From NCBI GenBank assembly GCA_016722705.1, contig JADKGN010000004.1, positions 1,550,001-1,614,000 of the forward strand: a stretch of 64,000 nt of DNA, written 5' to 3'. Position 1 is the first letter of the stretch, and each line of letters opens with the position of its first letter. The notes beneath the pieces are model-generated. The model was not told where the DNA came from. It did no database searches and saw nothing but the letters and a program-made list of their open reading frames with translations. A program made the position numbers and the translations under genes. Below are positions 7,282 through 16,635 of this stretch, one piece after another. The DNA is from Candidatus Dechloromonas phosphoritropha. Its GTDB lineage: Bacteria > Pseudomonadota > Gammaproteobacteria > Burkholderiales > Rhodocyclaceae.

Positions 7282-9105
7282 TCACTGATGGCTGGCCAGC
7301 CACGCTTTGGCTGACGCTTGTTGCGCCCCTTTCAGGCCAACCGGGGAGGCGAAGTAACTGGCAATTGCGCCTGCCTTGTCGAAATTCTTAAGGCCATCCG
7401 GCGCCACGAGGCTCAGGCCATACAGCTCGGCATAGGCCTCTTCGGGATTGTCCGGCCAGTGCGATGTGACGTGATTGCCAAGCCCGGACTTGGCAATATC
7501 GATTTTGTTGACTTCGACGACGGCGACGAACTCGGCCAGTCGGCGCGTCATCTTGACTTTCGTGCCGCTGGCCACCTTGACGGTGGTTTTCGTTGCATCC
7601 TCGGCGTCATTGGCGTCTTCCGCCTTGTCCTGCGTGCTGGCCCGGGCTTCAAGCGGGGCGACCAGGGCTTCGGCCGCGGCCATCCAGGCATCCTGCGCGG
7701 CCTCGTCGGCCGTTTGGGCGTAGGTGCTATTGGCCGGCAAGGCCTTGCTGGCGGCCTTCCGGGTGGCAATGGCGGCCTTGGCGGCGGGCAGGGCGTTCTT
7801 GAAATCCGCTGCAGCCTTCTTGCTTTCTGCTGCTGTCGGCGTTTCGAGGAATGTCTTGGTGACGGCGAGCGTCGCGGCGAGCTTTTTCTGGGCGCCGATG
7901 ATGGCGTTCATGTAGGCCTTTTCCTTGGCATTGTTCCAGCCGGGCACATTGACCGCGCTGAGAACCGCAGCGTTGTAGGCCGCTCTGGCCTTCTGCAACT
8001 GGCCGAAGGCCGTGGTGTCGGCGGTGTCGGTCTTGATTCTTGCCGCCTCGGCCTGGCGCTGGGTCAGCGCCTCGACGGCGTGTCCAACTTCGTGTGACAG
8101 CACGCTTTCGCTCGGCGCGCCTTGAACCTCCTGGCCGCCAAACGTGGTTTTGGCTCCGCCGGCGTCGTAATCCTTGTCGCTATTGAAGGCATCGTTGGCG
8201 ATCTCGATGCGGTCGTCGCGAATTCCCGTTTTTATATCGATCTGTTGTTTGAACAGCCCCGAAGCAATGTTGCCAAACTCCGTCGTCGTGACCACCCTTC
8301 TCAACTCGACGCCCTTGATCGCCCCCCGTTCCGCCGCCGGAATGCGGGCCAGGGCGCGTTTCATCTTCTCCAGTTCCGGCTCCTTCCACTCGGCATCTTT
8401 TGTATCGGTCACTGCCGACAACTCGTAGGTCGTCACCAATGTAGCCTTCAGCGCGGCCACCTTGGGGTCCGGCTTCTTTTCGTCGCGCTGGACCAGGCCC
8501 TCGTGCCGCGCCCCGGATGCATTTTGCTGGGTCACGTGCACCAGTTCATGGGCCAGCAAGCGCCGGCCTTCGGCCGTCCCGGGCTGGTATTCGCCGCTGC
8601 CGAAAACGACGTGGTGGCCCAGCGTATAGGCTCGCGCCGCCATGGCATCGGCCGATCCGGCGGCTGCGGTGTCGCTATGGACCCGGACCTGGCTGAAGTC
8701 ATGGCCGAAACGCGGTTCCATGAAGCCGCGTGTTGCCGGGTCCAGCGGTTGGCCGGTGGCGGCCAGAACGTCGTTGACTATCGCCGGCGCCACCATTTGT
8801 CCTGCCCGGCCAGTCCCGACGGGTTTGGTCGAAACCCGCTCCGGCGCCGTTGCCGCGCCAGCACCGGCATTTGACATCCGCATCACTTGCGCCGAAACAT
8901 TGTCGGCTTGCTGCTCGTATTCGTCGCCCGGGCTGCCGACGGACAGTTTTGTCTGGATCACGGGGTGTATCGCGATGCGCCTGAAATCATGCGTCGCGCC
9001 TACCGCCGACACCGGCGCTTTTACGGGCCGCGGATGGTCGGGAAGCTTCGCCCCGGCCAGCCCCTTCGCCCGAGTTTCCTTTGTGTCCTGTGAGAAAGCA
9101 TGCAT
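7282..9105 (-). CDS. DUF4157 (eCIS core) protein with a second HExxH metallopeptidase-like region
   Basis: A 607-residue protein. Residues about 45-195 match the DUF4157/eCIS-core domain: the leader-like GDEYEQQADNVS, then FGHDFSQVRVHSD, and AHELVHVTQQ with a zinc-binding HELVH at 186-190. A second HExxH, SHEVGHAVE at 338-342, with a downstream acidic EEAYAELYG near residue 560, suggests a separate metallopeptidase domain, possibly the toxic payload. Residues 360-500 are alanine- and lysine-rich and probably helical. DUF4157 domains occur in effectors of extracellular contractile injection systems and in polymorphic toxins; no such system is encoded in this window. AAGGAG lies upstream of the ATG at 9105. 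The whole gene is bracketed by inverted repeats. Confidence 0.82.
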   Translation of the reverse strand: MHAFSQDTKETRAKGLAGAKLPDHPRPVKAPVSAVGATHDFRRIAIHPVIQTKLSVGSPGDEYEQQADNVSAQVMRMSNAGAGAATAPERVSTKPVGTGRAGQMVAPAIVNDVLAATGQPLDPATRGFMEPRFGHDFSQVRVHSDTAAAGSADAMAARAYTLGHHVVFGSGEYQPGTAEGRRLLAHELVHVTQQNASGARHEGLVQRDEKKPDPKVAALKATLVTTYELSAVTDTKDAEWKEPELEKMKRALARIPAAERGAIKGVELRRVVTTTEFGNIASGLFKQQIDIKTGIRDDRIEIANDAFNSDKDYDAGGAKTTFGGQEVQGAPSESVLSHEVGHAVEALTQRQAEAARIKTDTADTTAFGQLQKARAAYNAAVLSAVNVPGWNNAKEKAYMNAIIGAQKKLAATLAVTKTFLETPTAAESKKAAADFKNALPAAKAAIATRKAASKALPANSTYAQTADEAAQDAWMAAAEALVAPLEARASTQDKAEDANDAEDATKTTVKVASGTKVKMTRRLAEFVAVVEVNKIDIAKSGLGNHVTSHWPDNPEEAYAELYGLSLVAPDGLKNFDKAGAIASYFASPVGLKGAQQASAKAWLASHQ

Positions 9106-9365
9106 GGTCGATCTCCTTGCCGTGGCGGTTCGACGTTGAATCGCAATTCACATGAAGGAATGATGTACTTATTCGACAAGGAGTTCCATCTTTATGGACG
9201 ACCCCATTTCTCTCGCCGGTGAGGTGTCGCTGTGGCGCGGTAAAATCGGTGCCCCGATTTGCTGTCTCGATGAATGAAACAAGAGAAACCCGCCCGCCCT
9301 GCCGAACTCGCCGAAAACCTTTGCCTGAGCAGCGATCTGAAGCGCCTGTGCGGCATGCAGCGCGA

Positions 9366-9387
9366 ATTGCTACGGTCAACCGGAAAA
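9366..9387 (-). repeat. Inverted repeat flanking the DUF4157 gene, right copy
   Basis: This is the exact inverted partner of the 22-base sequence at 7242-7263. Confidence 0.8.
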
Positions 9388-9477
9388 AACAGTGAAAAAC
9401 TGAATGCCGATTTCGCCGCGCTGCTGACCCACTCGCAGGCGGCGGTGGTCGACCGTCGGGCAAAACTGCCGGAAAAT

Positions 9478-9502
9478 AGGGGACGGACCAGAATGGCACT
9501 AA
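9478..9502 (-). repeat. REP-like repeat, copy 2, cut by IS1380
   Basis: Inverted copy of the repeat at 6984-7008 with one mismatch. Its GAATGGCACTAA end continues, across the IS1380 element, into GTTAAGG at 11227-11233. Confidence 0.65.
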
Positions 9503-11222
9503 CCCGAATTTTTCATAAAAGCAGGCGAATCTCGTTTAACCCATTGATATAATAGGGGTTACGCCAATAACGCTTTGTAAGAAGCCTAAACGAGACCGCC
9601 CATGGACCATTCTATCCCAACCCAGCTTCACTTTCCCGCCAGCGCCGGATTTACGATCCGGGCAGAGTTTGACGGCGGGGCGATGTCCTCCGACTTTGGC
9701 GCACTCCTGTTGCGTGGCATCGACCTGCAAATCGGCCTGATTCCCCGCCTGGTCAGCGCGATTCACGACAAACGCCACGCCTCGTACATTGACCATCCCC
9801 TGGCCGACCTGCTCCGCCAGCGGATATTCCAGACCGCCAGCGGTTACGCCGACGGTAATGACGCCAACACGCTGCGGCGCGATCCGCTGTTCAAACTGGC
9901 GGTCGGTCGTGCCCCGCTGGACGAGGGAAATGACCTGGCCTCCGGCCCCACGCTCTCCCGGCTCGAAAACAGCGTATCGCGCAAAGACATTTACCGCCTG
10001 GCCAAAAGCTTCGTCGACGCCTTCATCGCCAGCTACGCCCAGGCGCCTGCCGTGATCGTGCTCGATATGGATCACTCGGAGGATGCCACTCACGGGCAGC
10101 AGGAACTGGCGTTCTATAACCCCCACTACGGGAATCACTGCTACCTGCCGCTGTTTCTCTTCGAAGGACTTTCCGGGAAGCTGATCACCGCCGTCCTGCG
10201 TCCGGGCAAGCGTCCCACCGGTAAAGAGAATGCGGTCATCATCAAGCGCGTGCTGCACCTGCTCCGCCAGGCCTGGCCCGAGACCCACATCCTGCTGCGC
10301 GGGGATGGTCACTTCGCGAATCCCGAACTGATGACCTTGTGCGAGTCCGATCCGCATCTGGACTTTCTCTTCGGCCTGGCCGGCAACCAGGTGCTCTCGC
10401 CCAAGGCCGAGCCGCTGCTGAAGAAAGCCCGTGCGCTGCACCAGACACAGCGCCAACGCCCAGCGCCTGGGGAACGCCGAGCCTGCGGCGACACGACTGT
10501 ACGACGATATCGAGTATCAGGCGGGCTCGTGGCCCAAGGCTTACCGCGTGGTGGTCAAGGCCGAGGTGATGGCCTTGGGTGACAACCCGCGGTACGTGGT
10601 GACCTCGCTGTCCGACCCGACGCCTGATGTGCTTTACAAAGAGCTGTACTGTGCTCGAGGGCAGGACGAGAACTTCATCAAGGCGGTGAAGAACGACTTG
10701 GCCAGTGACCGGACCTCCGATCATGCCTTCCTCGCCAATCACCTGCGGCTGTTCTATTCGTGTGCGGCGTATGGGTTGATTCACGGCTTGCGCGAGAACA
10801 CGCTGGTGCATACGGAACTGGCCAAGGCGCAACCGCTGTCGATTATCCTGAAACTCTTTAAGTTGGCGGTGCGCGTGGTGCAGTACAAGGATCGGATCAA
10901 GCTGTCCTTGCCTACGTCGTGTCCGATGAAGGGGTGCTGGCGCGGGTGACCGAGTTGCTTTACCTCGTCCCGCGCCCGCCGGCACCGGCCTGATCGACTC
11001 GGCGACGCCGTCTCATGCTACCGACTCGAATCCGCTTGAGCGGAGGTCAGGTCTCGCCAGCGCTCTGTCCAGGGATCGATGGCGGCAGGGTGTGATGCCC
11101 AAAAGTTGGGGTATTTGGCCGATCGTGGCGGGTTGGCAGCAAAATTCGCAGCAAGCTGACTCGCATCACGGCTGGAATGGCACGACATTGACATCGCGCG
11201 GCGGGTTTATGAAACATCCGGG
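9503..11222 (+). mobile_element. IS1380-family insertion sequence, 4-bp target duplication
   Basis: The 1720-bp element starts CCCGAATTTTTCATAAA and ends, read inward, CCCGGATGTTTCATAAA, an imperfect inverted repeat. CTAA is duplicated at 9499-9502 and 11223-11226. Its transposase gene carries frameshifts, so this copy is probably immobile unless helped in trans. From 10994 to 11222 there is only non-coding IS end. Confidence 0.9.
9602..10993 (+). pseudogene. IS1380-family transposase, two frameshifts
   Basis: The N-terminal 280 residues (MDHSIPTQLHFPASAG onward) read in one frame and include LDMDHSEDATHG and LRGDGHF, the first two acidic sites of IS1380 DDE enzymes. Near 10450 an apparent one-base insertion shifts the frame; it continues as NAQRLGNAEP, LYDDIEYQAGSWP and GQDENFIKAVKNDL. 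A second shift near 10931, an apparent one-base loss in a G-run, moves the end into the frame giving LARVTELLYLVPRPPAPA with TGA at 10991-10993. Both shifts fall in the kind of short-run context where sequencing errors also occur, so real inactivation needs read-level support. Confidence 0.85.
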
Positions 11223-11326
11223 CTAAGTTAAGGCTGTCCAGCATGTCCAGCGCTAGCATTATCGCTGCAAGAATGGACGCAATACGTCCTTAACTTAGTG
11301 CCATTCGGGAGAGACCACGGTTTTCA
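11223..11326. repeat. REP-like palindromic element, right part
   Basis: Removing IS1380 and one CTAA copy reconstitutes GAATGGCACTAAGTTAAGG (9491-9502 plus 11227-11233), which is the exact inverted complement of CCTTAACTTAGTGCCATTC at 11288-11306, with a 54-base spacer. The adjacent GAGACCACGGTTTTC (11311-11325) resembles the sequence beside both broken ends of the RAYT gene (26179-26200 and 42289-42305). The 330-base interval 10994-11326 contains nothing else. Confidence 0.72.
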
Positions 11327-11629
11327 TCAGCTATTTACCGCTTCGGCATGCAACTTCAAGCCCAGCGCGCTTACGACCTTGAGAATCGTGTCGAATCCGG
11401 GGCTACGATCTCCTGAAAGTGCCTTGTAAAGACTTTCGCGAGATAAACCAGCATCACGCGCTACCTGTGAGATGCCTTTGGCGCGAGCAATATCGCCCAG
11501 CGTCTTGGCAATAAATGCCGCATCGCCATTGGCCTCTTCCAGGCAAGCCTCCAGATAGGCCGCCATTTCCTCGGGTATGCGGAGATGTTCGGCTACATCG
11601 CAGCGAGCAGTCGTGGTCTTGGTCATCAT
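11327..11629 (-). CDS. HigA-type (COG3636) addiction-module antitoxin, probably orphan
   Basis: A 100-residue helix-turn-helix protein (ARAKGISQVARDAGLSRESLYKALSG is the DNA-binding helix pair), the antitoxin type usually paired with a RelE/HigB-like RNase. In family operons it binds its partner and represses the operon promoter. GGAG lies seven bases before the ATG at 11629. The toxin gene that should precede it is reduced to its last 17 codons (11636-11689), so this antitoxin has no intact partner here. Confidence 0.85.
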   Translation of the reverse strand: MMTKTTTARCDVAEHLRIPEEMAAYLEACLEEANGDAAFIAKTLGDIARAKGISQVARDAGLSRESLYKALSGDRSPGFDTILKVVSALGLKLHAEAVNS

Positions 11630-11635
11630 GCGCTC

Positions 11636-11689
11636 CTACAGGTTGCGTGCCAGGCGTAAGGCAGTTTTGATGTCGGTGGCTTGTGGGCT
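11636..11689 (-). pseudogene. C-terminal stub of a RelE/HigB-type toxin
   Basis: Immediately upstream of the antitoxin the minus strand reads ATDIKTALRLARNL and stops TAG at 11638-11636. This ending is characteristic of HigB/RelE-like toxins of COG3657 that pair with COG3636 antitoxins. In this frame the stub abuts the stop codon of the HerA-like gene at 11690-11692, so the rest of the toxin was deleted. The assignment rests on 14 residues plus context. Confidence 0.68.
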
Positions 11690-13318
11690 TTACCGCCGTC
11701 CGCCGAGTATCGATCCTAGCACCCCGCGCAGGATCTGCTGGCCAACGCTGCGGCCGACCGTGCCGGCCATGCCGCGGGCGGCGCTCTTGGCGGCGGCTTC
11801 GAGGACGCCTTCGCGGTGGCCGCCGCGCGGGCCGGTGGTGCCGCCGAGCATTTCACCGAGGCTGCCGAAGATGCCACCACCGGAGCTTTCTTGCGGCGCC
11901 GGGGCGCTCTGCCGCGGTTGCGGGGCCGGGCGCGGCAGCGGCTGCGCCTGCTGGCCGGCGCGGTTGCCCCAGTCGTTGGCGTCTAGCGTAGCGCGACCAG
12001 CCGGCGGAGCGGGGATGGCGCCCGGGGCTGGCCCGGCGGCTGCCGGTTTACCGCGCAGGATTTCGTAGGCCGATTCGCGGTCAATCGTCTGGTCGTAGAT
12101 GGCATGGAAGGGAGACGCCTTGATCAGCGCCTGGCGTTCGTCGGCGGTCAGCGGACCGAGGCGCGACGCGGGCGGGAAGATCATGCTGCGGTCGACGACG
12201 TTGGGACGGCCTTTTTCATCGAGGAGGGAAACCAGCGCCTCGCCGACGCCGAGTTCGGTGATGACGGTGGCGGCGTCGAATTTCGGATTGGCGCGCATGG
12301 TCTGCGCGGCTGACTGGACGGCCTTCTGGTCGCGCGGGGTGAAGGCGCGCAGGGCATGCTGGACGCGGTTGCCTAGCTGGCCGAGGATCTTTTCCGGGAC
12401 GTCGAGCGGGTTCTGGGTAACGAAGAAGACGCCGACGCCCTTGGAGCGAATCAGGCGAACCACTTGTTCGACCTTGTCGGTCAACGCCTGGGGCGCGTCG
12501 GTGAACAGCAGATGGGCCTCGTCGAAGAAGAAGACAAGTTTGGGCTTGTCGAGATCGCCAGCTTCCGGCAGTTGCTCGAACAGTTCAGCAAGCAGCCAGA
12601 GCAGGAAGGTCGAGTAGAGGGCCGGGGCCTGGACAAGCTTTTCGGCCGAAAGGATGTTGATGACGCCGCGACCGTTTTCGTCGACCTTCATCAGGTCGTT
12701 GATATCGAGCATCGGCTCGCCGAAGAAGATGTCGCCGCCCTGTTCCTCAAGCGTCAGCAGCCCGCGCTGGATCGCGCCGATCGAGGCCGGGGCGACGTTG
12801 CCGTATTCGGTGGTGAACTCCTTGGCGTGTTCGCCGACGTGCTGGACCATCGCGCGCAGGTCCTTGAGATCGAGCAGCAGCAGGCCCTGGTCGTCGGCGA
12901 TCTTGAACACCAGTTGCAGGACGCCGGTCTGGGTGTCGTTCAGGTTGAGCAGGCGGGCGAGGAGCAGCGGACCCATGTCGGAAATGGTCGCGCGGACCGG
13001 GATGCCACCCTGGCCGAAGACGTCCCAGAAGGCGACCGGGTTGGCGTAGGGGGCAAAGCCTTCGAGGCCAAGATCCTTGAGGCGCGCTTCCAGCTTCGGC
13101 GTGACGACACCGGCGGCGCCCATGCCGGAGAGATCGCCTTTCACATCAGCCATGAAGACCGGCACGCCGGCAAAGGAAAGGCGTTCGGCTATCGACTGCA
13201 GCGTCACCGTCTTGCCGGTGCCGGTAGCGCCGGTAATCAGACCATGGCGGTTGGCCATCTGCGGGAGCAGGGCAGGGTAGCCATCTTCGGACTTGGCGAG
13301 ATAGAGGGGTTCGGACAT
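11690..13318 (-). CDS. HerA-like ATPase, DUF853 (YjgR family)
   Basis: A 542-residue P-loop ATPase. The Walker A motif is GATGTGKTVT near residue 32, and Walker B is LVFFFDEAHLLF; arginine-finger-like sequence lies around GVFFVTQNPLDVPE. Homologues resemble HerA/FtsK-type hexameric translocases, but the physiological role of DUF853 proteins is not settled. The frame extends to 13384, but the family start is MSEPLYLAK at 13318, preceded by GGAGAACACTC. The C-terminal 90 residues are proline-, glycine- and glutamine-rich and end in GGxxG repeats. The gene diverges from the restriction genes with 89 bases between starts. Confidence 0.85.
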   Translation of the reverse strand: MSEPLYLAKSEDGYPALLPQMANRHGLITGATGTGKTVTLQSIAERLSFAGVPVFMADVKGDLSGMGAAGVVTPKLEARLKDLGLEGFAPYANPVAFWDVFGQGGIPVRATISDMGPLLLARLLNLNDTQTGVLQLVFKIADDQGLLLLDLKDLRAMVQHVGEHAKEFTTEYGNVAPASIGAIQRGLLTLEEQGGDIFFGEPMLDINDLMKVDENGRGVINILSAEKLVQAPALYSTFLLWLLAELFEQLPEAGDLDKPKLVFFFDEAHLLFTDAPQALTDKVEQVVRLIRSKGVGVFFVTQNPLDVPEKILGQLGNRVQHALRAFTPRDQKAVQSAAQTMRANPKFDAATVITELGVGEALVSLLDEKGRPNVVDRSMIFPPASRLGPLTADERQALIKASPFHAIYDQTIDRESAYEILRGKPAAAGPAPGAIPAPPAGRATLDANDWGNRAGQQAQPLPRPAPQPRQSAPAPQESSGGGIFGSLGEMLGGTTGPRGGHREGVLEAAAKSAARGMAGTVGRSVGQQILRGVLGSILGGRR

Positions 13319-13407
13319 GAGTGTTCTCCAGGAATCGATAGGGCAGGCGAAAACGATAACACAGCCGCCATGCCGCCGTGACACCCGCTATTCAAAAGGC
13401 ATCGCCA

Positions 13408-16400
13408 ATGGCTTTCCCCGTTACGCTAGAATCCAGGCTTCACCTGCCGCTTACCCAGGCCATGGCCAGCGCCGATAATCCCATCCTCAATACGCCCTAT
13501 GCCGAGCCAACGCGGCATTACGCGACCGACGCCCAGGGCAACCTCAATTACAAGGATGTCCGCCCCGGCCGGCGAATCTTCACACCCGACGTTCCGCAGG
13601 TACCCATCGGTCAGCAGAACCAGGGCAGCATGTTCGACCTGAACGACTTGAAGTCCAACTATGGCGAACACCTGATCAACAAGCTGCGGGACGAACTACA
13701 TGCCTGGCGGGAAGCTGGCTATCGCGGCGTTACCAGCCGGGTGACCCGTGATTTGCTGCACTACTGGTTTCTCGACCCCGAACGCGCCCCCCACCAGAAA
13801 CTGTTCTTTGCCCAGCAAGAGGCGGTTGAAGCCGCCATCTGGCTCAACGAGGTCGCCGAGAAATCCAACACTGGCACCCATATCCAGAATCAGTTACGCC
13901 AGCGCCAGGCTACCGCCGGCGACAATGTGGCCGACCAGTTACCACGCATCGCCTTCAAGATGGCAACCGGCTCCGGCAAGACAGTCGTCATGGCCTGCCT
14001 CATTCTTTATCACTACCTCAATCGCCGGGAATATCGTAACGACATTCGCTATTGCGACTACTTCCTGGTACTGGCGCCGGGTATCACCATACGCGACCGC
14101 CTGAATGTCCTCTTCCCGGACATTCGTAGCAGCAACCCCCACGAAGCCACCGACTACTTCCATCAACGCTACCTGATCCCTGCCGCCTACCAGGAAGCCC
14201 TGGGCGAACTCGCCCACCGCCTGATCGTCACCAATTTCCACGAATTCCTGCCGCGGGTGCTGAGTGGCAACAAACGCACGCCTTTTGACGGCAAGTTGGG
14301 TGGCGACGGCAAAAAAGTCGAAAGCCGCGAGGAAGAGGCGCAGGTGCTGCGGCGGGTTCTCGGCAGCTTCAAACCTGGTCGGCGGCTCTTGGTCATCAAC
14401 GACGAAGCGCATCACTGCTACCTGCCCCGCGCCAAAGGCAAGGACACCGAACTCGATAACTCAGAAACTGAAAACGAACGCGCTGCCGTCTGGTTCTCCG
14501 GTCTGCGCGCCTGTGCTAGACGTTTCCAGTTGCGCGCCGTGTACGATCTGTCGGCGACCCCGTACTACCTCTCCGGGTCCGGTTTCCCAGCGTATTCGCT
14601 CTTTCCGTGGACGGTTTCCGATTTCGGGCTGATCGAAGCCATCGAAGCCGGTCTGGTCAAGATTCCATTCTTGCCGGTAGACGACAGCAGCCAGGCCATC
14701 GACGAGCCTGTTCTGAAAAGCCTTTACGAGCACTGCAAGGGCGAGCTGCCGAAAAAGGGGCAGCGCACCCAACGCAAGGAAAACAAGGGCGACGCCACTG
14801 CGGGCGAAGCCGCCCCCAACCTGCCGGCCTTGGTGCGTTCAGCCCTCGATCAGTTCTATTCCCATTACGAGGAATACGAACGCGGACAGCGCAGGAAGGG
14901 CGAACTCCGCTCCGATCTATTCAGCGCACCGCCGGTCTTCATTGTCGTGTGCAGCAACACCACCGTATCGCGGGAGGTATTCAAGGAAATCGCCGGCTAC
15001 GAACGCAGCGACGAAACCGGCCAAACCTTTTTTGTTCCCGGCCGCCTGCCCTTGTTCTCCAACTTCGACCAGCACACCGGCCAACCTCTCTCCCGACCGC
15101 CGACCCTGCTGATCGATAGCGATGCCCTCGAATACTCCGGCCAGATCGACGACAGTTTCAAGAAGGTTTTCGCGCCGGAAATCGAGCGCTACAAACGGGA
15201 ATATCGTTTACGCCACCCCGACCGCAGCCTTGAAAACCTGACCGACGCCGAACTGCTGCGCGAAGTGGTCAACACGGTCGGCAAGCCGGACACTCTCGGC
15301 GCCCATATCCGCTGCGTCGTCTCGGTCTCCATGCTCACCGAAGGCTGGGACGCCAATACCGTGACCCACGTCATGGGCATCCGCGCCTTCGGCTCGCAAC
15401 TGCTTTGCGAACAGGTTGCCGGCCGGGCGCTGCGCCGTCGTCACTACTTCATCGACCCCAAAACCGGCAAGTTCCCGCCCGAATACGCCCACATCATCGG
15501 CATCCCGTTCAAGCTGTTCAAGGGTGGCACGACCGCTATCAGCCCCGCACCGGAATACGCCACCCTGCGCGCTCTGTCGGAGCGGGACAACCTCGAAATC
15601 CGCTTTCCCAATCTGGTCGGTTACCGTCTAGAAACCGACAGCGAGCAACTCACCGCTGATTTCACCGCCGTCCCCGATTACCGCCTGGACACCATCCGCC
15701 AGCCGGTCGAAACCACGCTTGGCACGGCGGTCTCCGAAGACCGACAAACCCTGCGCGTTAAACTGGAAGACCTGCGCGACCAGCAAGTCATCTACAAAAT
15801 CACCAAGGAATACCTGCGTCGCATCCACGGCGACGACGCCCAGCGTGCCGATCTGCGCCTCTTTCAGCAAGTCAGGGTCATCGTTCAACGCTGGTACGAC
15901 GAAACACTGACCGTTGTCGGCGAAGCCGATCCCATCTTCAAGCGCCTGGCCATCTACGAAGACCCGCAGCCCATCGTCGAAAGCATCAATCGCGGCATCA
16001 TCGCCCACACTGCCGAACACGAGCGGGTGCTGCCCATCCTCAACCACTACAACCCGCAGGGCAGCACCGCCCACGTCTTCGGCCACACCAGCAAGAAAAC
16101 CTGGCCGACCAAAAAGAGCCACATCAACTTGGTCGTCGCCGATACCGACACCTGGGAACAGATTGCCGCCAAGACACTGGAAAAAATTCCGGCGGTCGAA
16201 AGCTACGTCAAGAATGCCTTTCTCGGCTTTCACATCCCTTACGTCAGCAGTGGCAAGGAAAGGGACTACCTGCCGGATTACCTGATCCGGCTCCGCACCC
16301 CCAAGCTGCGCACCGCCAACCTGATCCTCGAAATCACCGGCTTCAACAAGGACAAAGAATTGAAACGCTGGGCTGTCCGCGAACGCTGGCTGCCGGCGGT

Positions 16401-16635
16401 CAATAACGCCCGCGCCAAGCTTGGGCTGGCCCCGTGGTATTTCGAGGAAATTGACGATATCGAAGACATCAAGCCAACGCTGACGGCAAGCATCAAGCGT
16501 ATCGTCGAAGAAATCGATGCCGCCCCCGACACCCTTGGCGAAGCACTGCGTCTACTTGCCAGTCTGCCCGACGACTTCTATCTGGAAGGCCGGGAAGATT
16601 CTCCAATATTTGAACAACGCGAGCCATTCGAATGA
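13408..16635 (+). CDS. Type III-like restriction enzyme subunit (Res), DEAD/DEAH helicase-nuclease
   Basis: A 1075-residue protein combining a superfamily 2 helicase and a C-terminal nuclease. Walker A ATGSGKT lies near residue 186, the DEAH box (VINDEAHHCY) near 332 and helicase motif III-like DLSATPYYLSG near 381. Motif VI-like EQVAGRALRR is near 665. LPDYLIRL followed by ANLILEITGF near residues 952-980 fits a PD-(D/E)xK nuclease. It should cleave DNA with the methyltransferase encoded two genes downstream. A GTG at 13378 is an alternative start; the ATG at 13408 has AAAGG upstream. Its stop overlaps the next gene (ATGA), so Res, PIN protein and Mod are probably co-translated. Confidence 0.85.
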   Translation: MAFPVTLESRLHLPLTQAMASADNPILNTPYAEPTRHYATDAQGNLNYKDVRPGRRIFTPDVPQVPIGQQNQGSMFDLNDLKSNYGEHLINKLRDELHAWREAGYRGVTSRVTRDLLHYWFLDPERAPHQKLFFAQQEAVEAAIWLNEVAEKSNTGTHIQNQLRQRQATAGDNVADQLPRIAFKMATGSGKTVVMACLILYHYLNRREYRNDIRYCDYFLVLAPGITIRDRLNVLFPDIRSSNPHEATDYFHQRYLIPAAYQEALGELAHRLIVTNFHEFLPRVLSGNKRTPFDGKLGGDGKKVESREEEAQVLRRVLGSFKPGRRLLVINDEAHHCYLPRAKGKDTELDNSETENERAAVWFSGLRACARRFQLRAVYDLSATPYYLSGSGFPAYSLFPWTVSDFGLIEAIEAGLVKIPFLPVDDSSQAIDEPVLKSLYEHCKGELPKKGQRTQRKENKGDATAGEAAPNLPALVRSALDQFYSHYEEYERGQRRKGELRSDLFSAPPVFIVVCSNTTVSREVFKEIAGYERSDETGQTFFVPGRLPLFSNFDQHTGQPLSRPPTLLIDSDALEYSGQIDDSFKKVFAPEIERYKREYRLRHPDRSLENLTDAELLREVVNTVGKPDTLGAHIRCVVSVSMLTEGWDANTVTHVMGIRAFGSQLLCEQVAGRALRRRHYFIDPKTGKFPPEYAHIIGIPFKLFKGGTTAISPAPEYATLRALSERDNLEIRFPNLVGYRLETDSEQLTADFTAVPDYRLDTIRQPVETTLGTAVSEDRQTLRVKLEDLRDQQVIYKITKEYLRRIHGDDAQRADLRLFQQVRVIVQRWYDETLTVVGEADPIFKRLAIYEDPQPIVESINRGIIAHTAEHERVLPILNHYNPQGSTAHVFGHTSKKTWPTKKSHINLVVADTDTWEQIAAKTLEKIPAVESYVKNAFLGFHIPYVSSGKERDYLPDYLIRLRTPKLRTANLILEITGFNKDKELKRWAVRERWLPAVNNARAKLGLAPWYFEEIDDIEDIKPTLTASIKRIVEEIDAAPDTLGEALRLLASLPDDFYLEGREDSPIFEQREPFE

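Larger units (their letters stand above)
9106..9502. other. Intergenic region upstream of the DUF4157 gene; no gene seen
   Basis: The interval holds the ribosome site and presumably the promoter of the DUF4157 gene, one inner inverted repeat (9366-9387) and one REP-like repeat (9478-9502). A plus-strand open frame from 9274 has no recognisable product and runs into repeats and the IS1380 end, so I do not treat it as a gene. Confidence 0.55.

Noticed and set aside
7318..8874. Long plus-strand frames opposite the DUF4157 gene
   Set aside because: GC-rich antisense frames without motifs; the minus strand carries DUF4157 and HExxH motifs.
9536..10985. Minus-strand frames opposite IS1380
   Set aside because: Antisense to the recognisable transposase, no family match, low-complexity composition.
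13378..13407. GTG start ten codons upstream for Res
   Set aside because: Possible, but the ATG at 13408 has a better-placed AAAGG and the extra residues show no conservation pattern.
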